A stretch of DNA of 64,000 nt from Owenia fusiformis (Eukaryota > Annelida > Polychaeta > Sabellida > Oweniidae), in the NCBI GenBank assembly GCA_903813345.2, contig CAIIXF020000005.1, positions 494,001 to 558,000 on the forward strand, given 5' to 3'. The notes beneath the pieces are model-generated. The model did not search any database. It was not told where the DNA came from and worked only from the letters and a program-made list of their open reading frames with translations. Position numbers and translations under genes: made by a program. Positions 13,201-22,746 of this stretch are shown piece after piece; positions within the stretch are counted from its first letter, which is position 1, and every line of letters begins with the position of its first letter.

Positions 13201-16200
13201 TATGAAAACAAGCATTGCGGATATAATATGCGCATGGTGCAGATATTAACAGTCATTTTTGGCAAAAACTTGGAATGATAAATATAGAAGATAATAATAG
13301 ACTACACACACGACTTAAAATTACTCTGGAGGACAGAATCCAATCAAAACTTAGGAAAAACAATGAACTAAAGACCAAGAATAGGAAAAAGAAACCAACA
13401 AAATTCTGTAAAATACTATTTGAAAACAAAGCAGTAGAAGTAATCAACATTGCAAATATCTTAAGAGATGAAGAAGTGATCAAGACAATACCTTCAAGTA
13501 TCAAAAATAAGGAACCACCAGGAATTGTCTATATATACACAAAGCCAATAAGGAATAAATTGTTCAACTATAGTGAGATCACAGAAAGTATCGACGAAGG
13601 CAACAATACAGGAGAATGTGATTGTAATACATCTGAATTTAAGGATGAAGACCATGGTCACGTCATAACAGGAAATCTGAAGATTATACAAAATTCAAAA
13701 TTGAGAAAGCTATTTAGTAAAGGTCCTGGCTATAGAGAAAAACGAAACATTAACTTCAGGAAAGCAAAAGAAGAAATAAAGAAAGGAATAGATGAATATG
13801 CAATGAGTTGGACAAAAAATGAAAAAGTTTCAAAAGTATACTTAAATGAATGGAAAAATACTGTAATGGAAAAGGTTAAACAAAAGATTGAGTTACTTCA
13901 AAATACAAAATTTAGACATATTAAAAATCCAAAGCAGACACTAAAGGACCATAATGATATGGAAGAACTCAATCAACTCAAGGAAAAATATGCCATTGTA
14001 CCTATTGATAAGGCAGCAAATAATATTGGGTTTATGTGCAAACAATACTACATAAAGAAGATTAAAGAGGAAATTGGGAGTGACACCTATCAAAGGATAG
14101 AAGATAAAGGAGAAGAAGATATAGTGGAGGAAATCAAAGAGACAATGAAAACAAAATTCAAGATTGAACCGGGAGAAGAACAAAATATTATACCAAGGAT
14201 TCATCTTACAATTAAAATGCATAAACAGCCAATTAAATTTAGATATATCATTGGCTCAAAGAAAAGTTCTGTAAAACCAGCTGCCAAAAAACTGACCAAA
14301 ATTCTTAAACTAGTGCAATATACTAACAAAAGATACTGTGAGAAGATTAAGGATTATACAGGTGCCAATAGGATGTGGATTAGTGACAATAACCAAAATA
14401 TGTTAGATAACATTAAAAGTGTAAATTTAAGGAACGGGGCAAGAAACATAGCCTCGTATGATTTCTCTACACTATACACAAAGATTAATCTAACTGACAT
14501 AAAGGAAAAACTGAAATGGGTGATAGATAAAGCCTTCAGAGGAGGAACTAACCAAAAGATAACAGTAGGTGGAGATGAAGCCAAATGGGGTGGAAAGGCG
14601 GATAATAAAAAGGCATATACCAAAGGAGAGTGCAATGATCTAGTGGATTTCATCGTGGATACAGCCTACTTTAAAGCAGGGAAATCAATTCTAAGACAGA
14701 AAATTGGAATACCGATGGGAATCGATCCGGCGCCATATATGGCAAACCTATACTTATACAGTTATAAATTTCAAGCCATTGAGAAAATGTATAGGGAAGA
14801 CTACTCCAAAGTACTAAAATATGCTAAAACTACAAGATTCATCGATGATTTATGTACTATAAACAACGACGGAGAAATGGAGACTGATATGAAGAACATC
14901 TATCCTGAAGAACTAGTGTTAAACAAGGAAAATGAGAAGGATACAGAAACAACTTTTCTGGACATACAAATGAAAATAGTAAATAAACAAATCACTACAA
15001 AACTATACGACAAAAGGGAAAACTTCAATTTCCAAATAGTCTCATATCCTGATCTATCTGGAAATATTCCTAGAAACCAATCTTATGGAATATTTATATC
15101 ACAAATAATAAGGATTTCAAGAATCTGCAGTCAACTGGAAGATGCAACAAACAGAGTTACCAGCCTGGGAAATAAACTACAATGTCAAGGCTACAGGAGC
15201 AACATACTAAATTCGTATACTAAGAAAGCTATAACAAGAAATAAATGGATATGTACTAAATACAATATGCAGGAGAATATCATCATGAAGGACTGGAAAA
15301 TTAATGAGAGAAGAGAACATTTAACAAATGAATATGAAACAGTATCTTCTCCGCAAAGAGGGTAAACTAAGATGACAAATCAGCATAAGACCAACAGTAA
15401 GGGGAAGGGGAGAGTTTTCCGGCCGGATCAAAACGTTTAACCCACCTATGCGCAGTCTCAAGTCTGTGGACCCTGAAGAAAGATAAGTAACATCGCAATC
15501 AAATCAAGACAATGAAAGAAGAAAATGAATGAAGAAACCAATGCAGCAACAACAAATGACGTCCGTTGGTCCGTCCGTCCGTCCGTCAACATTGGCCGCA
15601 CAAATTAAAACTGCTATTCGGATTGAGTCATATCTACATTCATTTTATGCATATCCATAATGCCTATTTGACCTATCATCGCCATTTCCCAAGTTTGACC
15701 GGTTTCCGAGAAATTGCTGATTTTGACGTCAAAAAGTCAACTTTTCTGTAAATACTAGACACTTTGTTGAAGTAGAACTTTCAAATAACTTTTAGTAGTT
15801 GGTGTATATGCAACTTATGTCCTCTGAAGATTTCAAAGCTCTTGGAATTACGGTTTTTGGTGTTTACTCTATAAAATTTGAAAAAAAGTAGGACTTAGTC
15901 ATTTTCAGGAAACTTTCTCATGTATAAAGTCAATGGCAGGTTTTGTGATTGACAAGATTCTTTAAGTTTGCCTTATACTTGTTCATTTCCTTCAATTAAT
16001 TACATCATTAATTGATTTAAGCATTCCCTACATATTTCTTAATATATGTCAGCATCAAATTTTTACCGTTTTTGAAATAATTGACGTCAAAAAACAGTAA
16101 AAATAAGTTATTTTTCAACTTGCTTCAATTTGACCAAATTTTTTTTTGAAAATCATCTACAAGTTGCCAGGAGTTCAAATCTGACATTAGTTTTAGGATT

Positions 16201-18779
16201 TGACCTTTACTTGACCTTCAGTGACCTTCGAAAGGTCAAAAAAGTTGATTTTTCAAATTGATTTTTGGATGTAAATTTTGGTCAGCTTAATCACAAAATA
16301 CCTTACTGAGCTCTGAACAAGTAAAATTTTCAAGGTCAAAGGTCATCAAACTAGGTCACATAACTATGCAATCTAAGTTTCTCAAAGTTCGAGACTACAA
16401 ATCCAAATCAATATTTTTGTTTGAAAGTCAGGATATAAATTCCTCTGAAGGTTCCAAACTGTGTGAGCATAGGACCGTGGGTCCTTCATTTGAATTTGGT
16501 TTCATGATATTTCACAAACTAAGGCATGTTGGGCCCTCGATTATATCCATACGTTTGTACAGGATCTCTAATAAAATGGAAATTGTGTAAATAGGCGTGT
16601 ACTTCATTCTATAGCAACACACGAACAAGCATTTTGGATATACGTAAAGTGACAATATCCACACCACATGTTTAGAGGTAGGACATATCCGATAAATGTT
16701 TTCAATTTTAAAGATTCACACAGAAAGTTTGACTTTCAAAATGCAAAAATAATTTATATCAATGGGTCTTCTTGATCACCAATACTGATTGGAGGCTGTA
16801 AACAATGTATTTGAGCGGCAAACTCTTTGTTATGGAGAAGGATGAATGCTTAGTGCATCGTTAAAGAATGAAGAAGACAACCATAGACAACATTTCCCTT
16901 TTATTTGGTATCCTCTACAAATGGGTGAATATAATTGGAGTACGTAACATGCCATAGTTTATGAAATATCACAAATTGAAATATGATCGTTGATATCTGC
17001 ACCTTGGGCACATTATATCAACACCGGTTGTTTTCATATAGCACAGTCTGTCTAGAGTGCAACTCTTGGATTCTACTAATGATAAATATACTATTGCACA
17101 TGTTAATGCACTTGGAGTTACCTTTTTCAAATGATGGACTGGTATGATAAACATATAGAACAGCCTTTGATCGCCAACAATAAAGAGAATTGAGCCAGCT
17201 TCTAAATTCAGCTGCTTGCTTTATATCTCCAAATGTTCCCTCCATCTCCAGGAGCAAAGGCTGTTCTATGAGACCAGTCGAACAATCTTTGAAAGATGTG
17301 ACACTTGGAGACAACAGTGTCAAGATATAGGGACAGAAAATATTGGCATTGGAGGTCACCTTGAAACATTCACCTCATTAGATTGTGTAGACAGAGTTGG
17401 GGATTTCAGTTGACTGTCCTTTATATTTTAAAAAGTAAGAGCTATTTAATGAAAATCTCCTACTGAAACACATTTTCGTGTGATCCAAAATGGCAATATA
17501 GATGCATTGCTTCTGAACGATTGGGCTACTCTATTATCACCCACGATTAATATAAAAATCGATCACACAAAACGGTATTAATACAATACCCTTAAGAAAA
17601 ATAATGAATCGTAATTGAATATTTTAAAAGATAATAATAATATTAGCATTAAAGAATCATAAAGACTTACTCTTATGAGTACTTTCTCTTTAAATGATGA
17701 TATAACCGATTCAATTTTTATTGTAAATTTTTTCAAAAGTAGGATTCGCAAACATGAATGCGTGGCTCGTGTCACGAAATAGATTTGTACATTTTTACAC
17801 GCCAGGCTCTGACTTAGATCTTGAATTGCATACCTGTATTACGCTTTTATTTAAATTCGATCGACAAAACTTGCAATTTTACTTAAAATCTTGTTTTAAA
17901 ATGATTTTTAAGCATCATCCAAAGATAAAGTACTATATAGGTAATGGATTTTCCCGTGTCGTCACGAAAGCCTCTATAGCTCAGTGGCAGAGCACTGCTC
18001 TCGTAAAGCAGGGGTCGTGAGTTCAATCCTCACTGGAGGCTAGCATTGTCAATGGACATTTTTTGATGTTTTTACTTTTTTCTTTAGTCGTATTATGACA
18101 TCTTATTTCATTCATCAGATAGTTTCAATAGATTTGTTATTTTAATTGCATTTTAATTACCTAAGACATTATTGTTAAGTCACTGAACTCCCTTATTCAA
18201 TCGAATCCTTTAATATACTGTATTCATCACTAATCAGTCTGTTCTGTTTTTAGGGCTATAAATAATCCTTTACTCTGCCAATTCACACCAGGATTCCTCA
18301 TTGATATTACAAGAATCGCCACATCTGATATGACCAATGAGAGATCACTAAGCCACTTCAGCCATCTATTGGACATAGAGAACACTGACAGCATAGATAT
18401 CTCAGTGCTTGAAATCACATCATCACCGGAGAAACTCTGGCAAGATATCACTCAAAGCTACATCAAAACTGAGGAGTCAAAAAACTATGTGATTTTACCA
18501 GCTAAAAAAATCAGAGAACTCACGACAGAGAAAAATGATTTTAGTATACCTACGAGTGGTAAAAAATCTAAAGAGTTGGTTGCATTCACATGCGGCCACA
18601 ATTTGGATCGGGTAATGTTCATTGAGAGTGTGATAACAAAATGGGACGAAGATTTGGGCCAGATTGGTATCCCAGCTCCCCAAACAGGCTCCCTGATTAC
18701 AGAATATTACAGGCATAACAAATATAAACCTATGGCCTGCCCTGAGTGTCTGCTAACATCCATCCATGAGACCTTGTAA
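1..18779 (+). CDS. RCC1-repeat beta-propeller protein with C-terminal Cys/His zinc-binding-like end (5' part missing)
   Basis: Multi-exon gene entering from the left edge. Exons read from sequence: a donor-ending exon (last copy ends at 1183), 1619-1769, 3753-3887, 5373-5549, 6838-6945, 7206-7334, 7498-7662, 7985-8092, 8820-8927, 9706-9876, 10288-10394, 18254-18779 (stop TAA). All junctions are GT-AG and keep frame; DDG plus AG|T gives [20 protein letters not shown], a textbook RCC1 blade. Other blades read [33 protein letters not shown] and [12 protein letters not shown]. After the propeller come about 300 residues, helical-looking, ending in FTCGHN and, about 50 residues later, ACPEC, which resemble the two halves of a RING/treble-clef zinc site. 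RCC1 propellers serve as guanine-exchange or protein-docking modules; the role here is unknown and I do not recognise a named orthologue. Four of its introns carry repeat arrays at splice sites, and its last intron hosts MMACHC on the other strand. Confidence 0.85.
1248..1618. other. Intron sequence between donor array and next exon
   Basis: AT-rich intron sequence with no gene or repeat that I can recognise. It ends at the acceptor TTTTGTAG just before the exon at 1619. Confidence 0.5.
1820..2424. mobile_element. Foldback (palindromic) MITE in RCC1-gene intron
   Basis: The two halves are inverted copies of each other. Outer ends: GCATCTAAGATGGCGAGGAT on the left against ACCATCTTAGATGTGAAGG on the right. 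Middle: GATATCTTCCACCACTTAAA against GCGGTGGTGGAAGATATC. The arms also share the inverted stretch around TGATATTTGAACCAAAT / AGTTCAAATATCAAAGC. There is no ORF. The exact ends and target duplication were not resolved. Confidence 0.65.
2425..3600. other. AT-rich intron, nothing recognised
   Basis: Intronic sequence between the foldback element and the 24-bp array. I see no exon with flanking splice sites, no RNA gene and no clear repeat. Confidence 0.4.
3605..3752 (+). repeat. 24-bp tandem array running into a splice acceptor
   Basis: Six units of about 24 bp (TAATGATGGTATTTTAACCC plus AGAA) end directly at the acceptor TTTTAACCTTCAG of the exon at 3753. Several units contain TTTTAACCCAG, an acceptor-like string close to the true one, so the polypyrimidine/AG region itself appears to be the last, altered unit of the array. 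Confidence 0.85.
3873..4905 (+). repeat. 38-bp tandem array of exon end plus splice donor, about 27 copies
   Basis: The unit begins with the last codons of the exon at 3753-3887 (AAGTACTTCCACAAT) and continues with the donor GTAAGTGTGCTCTTGGCC and a short intron piece. Copies recur every 38 bp from 3875 to about 4890, about 27 in all. Most keep a near-consensus AAT|GTAAGTG donor; a few are altered (TATAAGTG, GTAAGCATG). The first copy is the natural exon end, because the exon reads in frame into it. Confidence 0.93.
5970..6310. repeat. 188-bp tandem duplication, ACGT/CACGTG-rich, in intron
   Basis: Two diverged copies 188 bp apart begin TTATGCTGTACGTAGAC (5983 and 6171). Both include CGAGAGTCTAATATCACG and CTGGACGTGTTGGTAGAC. 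The stretch is unusually rich in ACGT and CACGTG for this AT-rich intron. It is probably a fragment of a transposable element, with no ORF. Confidence 0.6.
9050..9480. repeat. Interspersed repeat with ~145-bp internal units
   Basis: Three diverged units start near CACGATTCCAGGAAAA (about 9086, 9230 and 9376) and contain TGGCCATCTTG and TTCTGGTGGCCAT motifs. The style (GGCCATTTTGG, CATTCTGG) matches the units of the element at 20626-22099, so this is probably a fragment of a related family lying in the intron before the exon at 9706. Confidence 0.55.
9495..9720 (+). repeat. 95-bp tandem copies of a splice acceptor and partial exon
   Basis: Two extra copies (in register at 9531 and 9626, then the real exon at 9721; spacing 95 bp) repeat TCATCAATTTGCATTTTG plus AG and the start of the exon at 9706 (GCTCTTAAGTTCAGATTGAA). 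In both copies the exon sequence jumps from GCCCACGCA to GTTACACCACTCTGGTG, skipping about 60 nt of the real exon, so the copies are internally deleted. They have no donor and cannot code in frame. One copy has GTAG and the other AAAG where the true acceptor has GCAG. Confidence 0.88.
10697..10702 (-). promoter_or_regulatory. Probable polyadenylation signal of MMACHC
   Basis: TTTATT on the + strand (AATAAA on the - strand), about 530 bp beyond the MMACHC stop codon. It is the first canonical signal I found downstream of the gene. Confidence 0.45.
11231..12792 (-). CDS. MMACHC: MMACHC / CblC cobalamin-processing protein, nested on the opposite strand in the RCC1 gene's last intron
   Basis: Two coding exons on the - strand: 12792-12400 (131 codons) and 11560-11231 (109 codons plus stop), 240 aa in all. 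The donor is CAG|GTACATG and the acceptor TTTTCAG|AAA, phase 0. The start at 12792 ([13 protein letters not shown]) puts the conserved [14 protein letters not shown] at the same distance from Met as in the human protein. Conserved blocks include [33 protein letters not shown] (with the Arg matching human R161 at about residue 162), [14 protein letters not shown] and [17 protein letters not shown]. The family is a cytosolic protein that removes the upper axial ligand of cobalamin (decyanation, glutathione-dependent dealkylation) before the B12 cofactors are made. The human C-terminal proline-rich tail is absent. The single intron is filled by a 31-bp minisatellite. Confidence 0.95.
11565..12093. 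repeat. 31-bp minisatellite filling the MMACHC intron
   Basis: About 16.5 units of 31 bp containing TTACATGTACATGCATGACA, very homogeneous. On the - strand the array ends within a few bases of the acceptor of MMACHC exon 2. Each unit contains GTACATGTA, the same nine bases that form the donor of MMACHC exon 1. Confidence 0.95.
13275..15365 (+). CDS. Penelope-like element reverse transcriptase, intact 696-aa ORF
   Basis: An uninterrupted ORF whose central part is a reverse transcriptase: a DKAANNIGF block near residue 241, a [20 protein letters not shown] block near 305, motif [11 protein letters not shown] near 395, motif [19 protein letters not shown] near 479 and motif C FIDDL near 522. 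All three catalytic aspartates are present. The N-terminal region is Lys-rich. The VPIDKA...YY block, the ANLYL motif and the C-terminal RISRICSQ...L...L...GY pattern resemble Penelope-like elements more than LINE or LTR types. No GIY-YIG endonuclease is visible after the RT. The frame is open back to a TAA at 13224, so the true start may lie upstream of 13275. Element ends were not found; the 3' flank to about 15535 is GC-richer. It lies sense-oriented in the RCC1-gene intron. Confidence 0.7.
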   Translation: MINIEDNNRLHTRLKITLEDRIQSKLRKNNELKTKNRKKKPTKFCKILFENKAVEVINIANILRDEEVIKTIPSSIKNKEPPGIVYIYTKPIRNKLFNYSEITESIDEGNNTGECDCNTSEFKDEDHGHVITGNLKIIQNSKLRKLFSKGPGYREKRNINFRKAKEEIKKGIDEYAMSWTKNEKVSKVYLNEWKNTVMEKVKQKIELLQNTKFRHIKNPKQTLKDHNDMEELNQLKEKYAIVPIDKAANNIGFMCKQYYIKKIKEEIGSDTYQRIEDKGEEDIVEEIKETMKTKFKIEPGEEQNIIPRIHLTIKMHKQPIKFRYIIGSKKSSVKPAAKKLTKILKLVQYTNKRYCEKIKDYTGANRMWISDNNQNMLDNIKSVNLRNGARNIASYDFSTLYTKINLTDIKEKLKWVIDKAFRGGTNQKITVGGDEAKWGGKADNKKAYTKGECNDLVDFIVDTAYFKAGKSILRQKIGIPMGIDPAPYMANLYLYSYKFQAIEKMYREDYSKVLKYAKTTRFIDDLCTINNDGEMETDMKNIYPEELVLNKENEKDTETTFLDIQMKIVNKQITTKLYDKRENFNFQIVSYPDLSGNIPRNQSYGIFISQIIRISRICSQLEDATNRVTSLGNKLQCQGYRSNILNSYTKKAITRNKWICTKYNMQENIIMKDWKINERREHLTNEYETVSSPQRG
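15550..16600. repeat. Interspersed repeat: TCCG run plus GGTCA-rich body
   Basis: Begins with a GTCCGTCCGTCCGTC microsatellite at about 15565 and continues with TTGACGTCAAAA twice and TGACCTT/AAGGTCA motifs (16190-16350). The same GGTCA-rich style occurs inverted at 34160-34970, suggesting one repeat family. No ORF or clear ends. Confidence 0.45.
17018..17359 (-). other. Possible protein-coding exon of an unidentified - strand gene
   Basis: The - strand reads open through [20 protein letters not shown] and [19 protein letters not shown], which look more protein-like than the surrounding chance frames, and then meets a good donor (GAAAAAG|GTAACT) near 17120. A weak acceptor (TTTCAAG) precedes it near 17360. 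I cannot find convincing partner exons or a start codon and do not recognise the family. It could equally be transposon-derived. Confidence 0.2.
17970..18040 (+). tRNA. trnT-CGU: tRNA-Thr (anticodon CGT)
   Basis: A 71-nt cloverleaf. The acceptor stem GCCTCTA pairs with TGGAGGC (one G-T wobble), the D arm is GCTC/GAGC, the anticodon stem CTGCT/AGCAG encloses the loop CTCGTAA (anticodon CGT, reads ACG), and the T arm GTGAG/CTCAC encloses TTCAATC. Internal box A (TAGCTCAGTGG) and box B (GTTCAATCC) are intact. A TTTTTT run follows about 18 nt downstream. It lies in the last intron of the RCC1 gene, on the same strand, and looks functional. Confidence 0.93.
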
Positions 18780-18844
18780 ATATTAAATTGAACACCTTGT
18801 CAAAAGATCAATGATTTGCCACATGAGAAAGAACATATTTTTTT

Positions 18845-18850
18845 AATAAA
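18845..18850 (+). promoter_or_regulatory. Polyadenylation signal of the RCC1-repeat gene
   Basis: AATAAA 66 bp after the stop codon at 18779. Confidence 0.75.
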
Positions 18851-19628
18851 ATCACTCTTTCTGCCAATTCGATTAAGGTAGCTCAATTGACACATGTGAG
18901 ACTCCAAAGTTCTCACATTCTACCCACCTTAAATTTAGTAATAAATAAGCTGTCAGTTGTCTCATTTCTCAAATGAAAATATTGACTTTTGGATCAGTTT
19001 GATTGCAATTCCTTCAATGATGTCAGTACAGGGTGTCAAAATGCAATTATAATGTGCAATATAGTATGTCAAGATATGTTGGATTACTTGTATAAGATCA
19101 TTAGATGATGACATTTCGAAATAATAGCAGTATTATTTAACGAGCAATAATGCCACTCAATGGTAATTTAAAGATGCTGTGGGAGTGGTATAATGGTATA
19201 GGCTGCAACAATCCTGACAAAAACAATATAAAGAATCTTTGTATAAATGCTCAACTGTCAAAATGGTGTGGCCCACCCTGTATATTGTATATCTTACAAG
19301 GGACTCAGAAATGCAAATTTTGTAATCACTTTCTCAATGCTGGTGGAATAATAAAATGCATGTCCCAATGAGCATCTACACAATAAAATCATAATTGAGA
19401 AAGTAATTAAATAATTAAAGAGTTCCATGTTATTGGCCACCCTGTACTTTGTCTATCCAATTTACTGAAAATGACTCCAAAAAGTCATATTGATTGTTTT
19501 TGGATCAAGTAAATTGTGTTGTTTGAAGATTAAATATTTGTGGCAGGCAGTAATTTTTAGAGACTGTTTAATTACATGATCCTCAAATACATATTGAACT
19601 TATATTCCTTGTCAGACCATCTTTATAT
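18851..19628. other. Intergenic, MITE-end fragments
   Basis: No gene seen. Scattered strings such as TACAGGGTGTCAAAATG (about 19027), CCCACCCTGTATA (19270) and GGCCACCCTGTAC (19435) look like inverted ends of small Tc1/mariner-type MITEs, but I could not pair them confidently. Confidence 0.35.
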
Positions 19629-20172
19629 AGGGTGAGCCAAAAAAAGGTAACCCAAACAAATGTATGTTAATAACTCAGTCATTCAGCATGGGTTTGAAAT
19701 CATATTCAGCACAATTAAACTTTGATCAATGTCCTTTCATTCTCCTAAGTGTCATTGGTATATCCCTAATAGTCACGATTTTATGGCCATTTATAAAACA
19801 TGCTCAAAATGCTGAAATTTGCCTCACTGACTGGACATAAATCCCACCAGATTTTCATTATCTATGGGCATATTTTCTACACTAACAACCCTTGAAACAT
19901 TGAAACAAGAAATAAGAAGTAAAATGAGAGCCATACCACAAGATGTTTATGCTTGTGTTGTGAACAACTACGCCCGATACGTTCAAGTTAGCCTCCAGAC
20001 ACGACGCCCATATTTTATGGCCATAAAATCGTGACCACTAGAGATAGACCACTGACACTTGGTAGAATGACAATACATTGGACAAGACCTCATTGGGCCA
20101 ATAAGACACTTAACCCATGCAGGATGACAGATTTATTAAAATTTGTTTGGGTTACCTTTTTTAGCTCACCCT
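19629..20172. mobile_element. Foldback MITE, Tc1/mariner-like ends
   Basis: Terminal inverted repeats: AGGGTGAGCCAAAAAAAGGT on the left and ACCTTTTTTAGCTCACCCT on the right, extended by AACCCAAACAAAT. TATA flanks both ends. The interior is partly palindromic too (ACGATTTTATGGCCAT at about 19776 against ATGGCCATAAAATCGTGA at about 20018). No ORF, about 540 bp. Confidence 0.75.
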
Positions 20173-20625
20173 GTATATACTTTCCATGATTAGCAAAACA
20201 TCGAAAAAATATTTTATATGGTCAATATTAATCACATATGGATTAAAAATGTAGTGCTCAATTCCAGTTGGCTGCCATCTTTTAAGATTTCACTCGGGAA
20301 GTGATGTCATTGATTCTATTATTAGGAGAGATGGTCTGCCAAGGAATATACCTTCAATACTCTCATATAGCAGTGAAGTACTTTTAGAACTACATGTATA
20401 CCATATGGATATGAATATACTGAGAGGCTAATACTGAATTTAACTTTTTGGATACAAAGGTAGAATCAGATCGTACAGTACCAAGTAACTTTCCCAAACA
20501 TTATCTCAATTTCAAATCTTCTTGTGATGTTTATTTTATACACAAAATTCAGAATATATCTAATTCATGAAAATATACAGATTTCAACATTTCTTGTCTT
20601 CAAAAAACATGGACATTCACTTTTT

Positions 20626-22099
20626 ATGTCCCCACCACATAGTGTGGGGCCATATTGTCGGCCTAGGCGCGTCCGTCTGTCTGTCCGTCTGTCCGTCTGT
20701 CTGTCCGTACGTCCGGCAGTTTTCTCCAAAACCGCTACAGATATCACCTTCAAATTTTCAGGGATAACTTATGAGTGCATACAGATGTGGATGAAAAAAA
20801 ATTAACTCGATACCTACTTCCTGTCGGCCATTTTGAAGTCAAATGCTAAAATCCTTGTCTGCAAACTTTAAGAAAAACTGCTTCACAGTTGCTTTTAAAA
20901 CTTTAACATCTTGTTCAGCTCACTTCATTCTAGATCTGATTAGGTTTTGGACCTGCTAGCTCAGTCATGTCAGCTATTTTGAATGTCTTAAGAAAAGTTA
21001 GCGCGCGATAATACTTTGTATCATATTGAATGGTGTTTTTGAGTTTTCATACTTTAACTATTTAGTAGCTTTATAAATAATTTCAGATGTACTTTGCTGT
21101 AAAAGCCTACTTTATTGTTAACAGTAGTTATATGTGATAATTTTGTAAAAAGAAATCAGCAAAAACTCATAAGGACTTTTTTATTGTCGGCCATTTTGGA
21201 TTTTTCGGTCCTAAAATCTTGTCTGTGAAGTCTTGTCTGCGCGTTTTCAGGTGAACCGTTTGGTGGATCAATTTCAAATTTTCAGGGATGATTCTTAGTA
21301 TAAAAATCTAGATCTCATTAGTTTTTTGGCATTCTGGGTAAATGTCAAGGCAGCCATTTTGGATTTTCCGTCCTAAAATCTTGTCATTAAAGTCTTGTCT
21401 ACTCGTTTTCAGGTGAACCGTTTCGTAGATCAATTTCAAATTTTCAGGAATGATTCTTAGTATGAAAATCTAGAACTGATTAGTTTTTTTGCATTCTGGG
21501 TAAATGTCAAGGCAGCCATTTTGGATTTTCCGTCTTAAAATCTTGCCTGTAAAGTCTTGTCTACACGTTTTTAGGAGAACGGTTTGATAGATCAATTTCA
21601 AATTTTCAGGGATGATTCTTTGTATGAAAATGTACATCTGATTACTTTTTTTGCATTCTGCGTAAATGTTAAGGCAGCCATTTTGGATTTTCTGTCCTAA
21701 AATCTTGTCTGTAAAGTCTTGTCTACCCGTTTTCAGGTGAACCGTTTGGTAGATCAATTTCATATTTTCAGGGATGATTCTTAGTATGAAAATCTACAAA
21801 CAGATTAGTTTTTTGACATTCTGGGTAAATGTCAAGGCATCCATTTTGGATTTTCCATCCTGAAATCTTGTCTGTAAAGTCTTGTTTACATGTTTTCTGG
21901 TTAACTGTGTGACGGATCAATTTCACATTTTCAGGGGTGGTTCTTAGTATGAAAATCTAGAACTGACTAAATTTTTGGCATTCTGGGTAAATTTTAAGGT
22001 GGCCACTTTGGATTTTCCGTCCTCAAATTGTGTTGGTAAAGTCTTGTCTACTCATTTTCAGGATAACCATTTCACGGGATCACCACTTGGTGGGGACAT
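20626..22099. mobile_element. Non-autonomous transposon with 162-bp internal tandem repeats
   Basis: Ends are inverted: ATGTCCCCACCACATAGTG at the left and CACTTGGTGGGGACAT at the right. After the left end comes a GTCCGTCTGTCTGTCCGTC-type run. The body is about five units of 162 bp (CAGCCATTTTGGATTTTCCG at about 21351, 21513, 21675, 21838 and 22000, decaying outward), each also with GTCTTGTCTA and GATTCTTAGTATGAAAAT. No coding capacity. It lies between two convergent genes. Confidence 0.7.
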
Positions 22100-22396
22100 T
22101 TTGTACACATTTGTGTTCTTGTATTATTTTGGGCTTATTGTTGAATAAACACATTTCTGCACCTTAATCTTCATCAACCATTTGATAAGCTGCCATGGCG
22201 CAAATTTATTTTTGAAAAGGTTGAACTGGTTGAAAATCTTTTAAACAGCTTGCTATTTTATAACCCCCTTCATGTCTGATTCTACCTTTACAACTGATCA
22301 TTTCCATTCCAAATGCATTCCATCAGTTAGATACTTATTAATTCTTGATCAATACAAAAATAAATATGAAAATATAAATTAATATTAGTTCTTTTG

Positions 22397-22402
22397 TTTA
22401 TT
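22397..22402 (-). promoter_or_regulatory. Probable polyadenylation signal of NDUFA5
   Basis: TTTATT on the + strand (AATAAA on the - strand), 345 bp downstream of the NDUFA5 stop. Confidence 0.5.
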
Positions 22403-22746
22403 CACATTTACAGGATTAAATGAATTGTTATTCACATCAAATAAAATGTTATGAGACAACCTATTAAATTGAATAAGTGCAGAATATTGAGACACCAAGT
22501 CGGAAAGAAAACACACTGTCATGGCATCTACATTATTGAAAGGTAGGTTTATGTTGGATGAAAACTTGCAAAATTGTACATTCAATAGCTGTATTCTGCA
22601 TTGGAGAGTCTTATATGGATTCCGGGAAGGCAACTGATAATAGGTTCCTTCAAATGAGAACCCTAGAGCTATTCATAATTTATATACAACAGTTCTATCT
22701 ATAAAAGCCAATATGGTGGCATTATGTGTATTTCCTAGATTGTCCT

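Noticed and set aside
15440-15540. Hammerhead ribozyme after the Penelope-like ORF
   Set aside because: The CCCTGAAGAAAGA and GAAGAAACC strings recall hammerhead cores, but I could not form the three stems or the CUGAUGA core.
20524-20805. Short frames over the GTCTGTCCGTC run
   Set aside because: They are chance frames in a low-complexity stretch of a transposon.
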